Shown piece by piece: positions 61,701-64,000 of a stretch of 64,000 nucleotides of DNA. This stretch comes from Spinacia oleracea (Eukaryota > Streptophyta > Magnoliopsida > Caryophyllales > Amaranthaceae): NCBI RefSeq assembly GCF_020520425.1, contig NC_079491.1, positions 30,495,449 through 30,559,448 of the forward strand. Reading direction: 5' to 3'. Positions within the stretch are counted from its first letter, which is position 1. Every line of letters starts with the position of its first letter. The notes beneath the pieces are model-generated. The model searched no databases, was not told the origin of the DNA, and saw only the letters and a list, made by a program, of their open reading frames with translations. Position numbers and translations under genes: made by a program.

Positions 61701-62499
61701 ATCTAGTATGGCCCGACTTCATCTTGAATCTTCAACTTCAAACTCCGTCTTGAAAATGGATTGGAAACTCCGTCTTGAATTTCACCATGGGAGGCGCCAT
61801 TTTTTCAAATAGGATAAACTATAATTTAAACTAATTACAACTATTTGATGGTACGCATACCATATTTAAATGAAAAAAATTTGGTGCATTAGACCAATTT
61901 TACATTCAAATTAATGGTACGCATACCATATTTACTATCCTATTTGGGCCATACTAGTCACTTTCCATAACCTGCAAAACAGTACATATACAATATACCA
62001 TTCACCCATTCATTTATCAATGAATGGCCCACATAGCTGGTTAGTAGAACATATTATGCATCACATAAATATTTGCTTCAATTAATCAAGGATTCCAATA
62101 ATCTACAAATTATTCAATCCTTATTAATTCTAATCGATTTGTTTTAACCTTAAAGGAATGTAAACCTAATCAAGAGTTCATGACTAAAACGCTCCCACTA
62201 AAACCAAGAAATTTACATGCTTTACGAATTTTAAACATAAAATTGTATTTCCTAGTCCAACCGGAAACTTACAAATTTAATTAAAATTTAAAGCTCATAT
62301 AAATTATTATTTAAATCCTTTAATTTATTTCCAGTTGATTAAATTAATTAATTTAAATTTAATCAAGGTTTTAATTTTAGTAAAATAATTAGTATAAATA
62401 AATTTATAATAATTAAATTATTCAAAATTAAATACCGAGAAAAAATTAAATTACGAATTTTAAATTTAATTAAAATTGTTTTTCAACCGAAAAATCAAA
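58779..62499 (-). other. Non-coding body of Copia copy C, upstream of the RT relic
   Basis: AT-rich sequence collinear with copy A. No gag, protease or integrase frame could be read. It includes the shared tandem duplication of GTTTCTTCACTATCTAATAG units at 58950-59060. 56311-58451 on the other side of the relic is equally non-coding. Confidence 0.6.
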
Positions 62500-62990
62500 A
62501 TTAAAACTTACCAATCAGGCCAAGACAAGGCCATGGTCTCGCACCCATGCCTCGTCGAGGCCTCGTGGCATGCCTTGCCACTCGAATGATCGTATCGCAA
62601 GCCACGAGCAAACCACGAGCAAGCCACGCGCAAGCGCAGCAAGCCGAGCAAGCCACGTTTGCGCGCAGCCCACTCGTCGCTGTGTCGAGGCATCCCTCGA
62701 TGGGTTGGGCGACGTTGCTGGACGAGCCAGCCAACGCTGCCCGCGCGCGCAGCGCACGAGTGCTCACTGCCTTGCGTGCCTCTCCCCTCCCGCCCACATG
62801 CACGCGGCATATAACGCATGGCAGGGCTGTTGCCTTGCGCGCATGTGCCACGCCCTTGCTCGCTACATCGTACCGCATGGGCGACGAGCTCCCTTGCTCG
62901 TCGTCGCATGCCCGCACTATACAACACCCCTTAAGGGTAACACTGAGCGTCCATTGCTTCGTGCGTGCAAGATTCGTGAACAGATTTCAT
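62500..62990 (-). other. GC-rich leader island of Copia copy C
   Basis: Same position as in copies A and B but with largely different internal sequence. The conserved hairpin (62881-62907) and CCCTTAAGGG palindrome (62928-62937) are retained. Ala/Arg-rich frames on both strands are compositional. Confidence 0.6.
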
Positions 62991-63705
62991 TAAAAAAAAA
63001 AATTGTTAAATTTATCAACGAATTAATAAATCATATTAATTTCATAAATTTTGGGCGAAAAATCGAAAATTTATTATTCAAATTAATTTCCGATTATATT
63101 TATTTTCATGGATTCAAATCTAGGTCTTAAAATTTTAAAACTTTTCAATTTTAACAAATTTCATGGTGGTTTTTAATCATAGGTTCCTAATTAAATTGCT
63201 AATTAATTATGAAAATCAAATCAAATTCTAAATTATTCGAATTTCAACAAATTAATTACAATTACAAATTAGGTTGTATAATTAACAAGCTTAGGCATTA
63301 AAATTGTTAAACATATACAGTAGGTCAATCATAGATTCAAGATTTACAAACAAGAATCACAAATATTTAATTTAACATCCAAAAAATTAAAAATTTTGCG
63401 TTCGAAAAACTAAAACCTCTGAAAAGTCATAGTTAGGCTTCGAATTTGAGAATTCTGGGTTCAGCATCAAATCTTTTATTTTAGTCAAAATTTTAAAACG
63501 TCGTTTACATGCGAAATTCACTATAAAATTATACGATTCCGACCATTATTGACTAAACTGCCGAAAATCCTGCGAACATATAATTAAATAATCGCACGAA
63601 TTTGCAATTAATTACAATCAACGAAATTAATCACCCCTTTAATTCATTGCAAAATTTATAAAATTTAACCATGTTAACTATAATTGATTATGGAATTAAT
63701 TAGAG

Positions 63706-63717
63706 GCTCTGATACCA
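63706..63717 (-). other. Primer binding site of Copia copy C
   Basis: TGGTATCAGAGC on the - strand, an exact match to the complement of the plant initiator-Met tRNA 3' end. It lies one base from the 5' LTR that begins at 63719. Confidence 0.9.
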
Positions 63718-63718
63718 C

Positions 63719-64000
63719 TGTTAGGTTATGACAAATATAAAACATATATTTCATTCGGAAAAACCATAAAGCCAATAATCCAAATTAATGGCCACATAGT
63801 CAATTAGCATAATCTAGGATACATACATGTGACGCGTGCCTTCCCTAACTGCTCCCGAACCGAACAAGAACAAGCTTAGGACTCCAAGTGTCGTCCCTCC
63901 GTAGATAGTCCACAGCACGTTCGGATCCGCCTTAGATTCAATTAACTAGAATTTAGCCTAAGGTTTTATGTTATTCGTACTTAATTATTTGGCAAATTAT
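63719..64000 (-). repeat. 5' LTR of Copia copy C (partial)
   Basis: Starts TGTTAGGTTATGAC and parallels 54841-55120 closely to the end of the window. Confidence 0.9.

Larger units (their letters stand above)
54841..64000 (-). mobile_element. Copia-type LTR retrotransposon, copy C (runs off right edge)
   Basis: 3' LTR 54841-56299, polypurine tract 56301-56310, body 56311-62500, GC-rich leader about 62500-62990, primer site 63706-63717 and the first 282 bp of the 5' LTR (63719-64000). It belongs to the same family as copies A and B but is clearly more diverged from A than the two A LTRs are from each other. The five bases before it are TTGTA; the partner lies outside the window. It has inserted just after the broken gene that ends at 54700. 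Confidence 0.9.

Noticed and set aside
1..64000. A clustered plant pathway or novel defence system
   Set aside because: The three intact genes have unrelated roles, and everything else resolves to transposons, relics or spacers.

Overview
This window is nuclear DNA from a flowering plant. The evidence is three intron-rich plant genes with canonical GT-AG introns, LTR retrotransposons primed by initiator-Met tRNA, a CACTA transposon and TIR elements. The protein and repeat style looks like a eudicot, and the abundant Copia LTR resembles sequence I associate with Amaranthaceae (spinach/beet group). That species-level guess is unverified. There is no prokaryotic, organellar or CRISPR content.

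Layout. (1) 1-19429 is a nested retrotransposon block. A decayed Ty3/gypsy element on the + strand (2933-8196 plus 18537-19429) carries an integrase pseudogene, a tandem-repeat spacer, a decayed antisense accessory gene and a 3' LTR. Two members of one long-LTR Copia family, both on the - strand, have hit it. Copy B (1-2932) interrupts the integrase zinc-finger region. Copy A (8197-18536) is full length with a perfect GAAAC target-site duplication. (2) 19430-33045 holds a FAF-like (FANTASTIC FOUR family) gene at 22015-23676, a reverse-transcriptase-like relic at 26275-26877, and a nine-exon DNAJC8/SPF31-type J-domain gene at 28270-33045. (3) 34128-46317, - strand and convergent with the J-domain gene, is a complete 21-exon BSL2/BSL3-type Kelch-phosphatase gene encoding 1010 aa. 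Its ninth intron carries a 1.1 kb long-TIR element. (4) 47403-48710 is a second long-TIR element. (5) 49709-54700 is an unrecognised, broken gene split by a 3405 bp CACTA element (50427-53831, TSD AAA) that has captured part of the spliceosomal gene CWC22. (6) 54841-64000 is a third copy (C) of the same Copia family, running off the right edge.

The three intact genes are unrelated housekeeping or signalling genes: ABA/meristem regulation (FAF-like), splicing/chaperone (DNAJC8-like) and brassinosteroid signalling/cell polarity (BSL). They are not a cluster. Exon boundaries were set by hand from splice sites and reading-frame continuity: the two multi-exon CDSs close in frame at 738 and 3033 nt including stops.

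I found no convincing new biological system. The observations most worth following up are the gene-capturing CACTA element, the Copia family that appears to have multiplied after losing its coding capacity, and a conserved hairpin plus 10-bp palindrome in that family's otherwise variable GC-rich leader.
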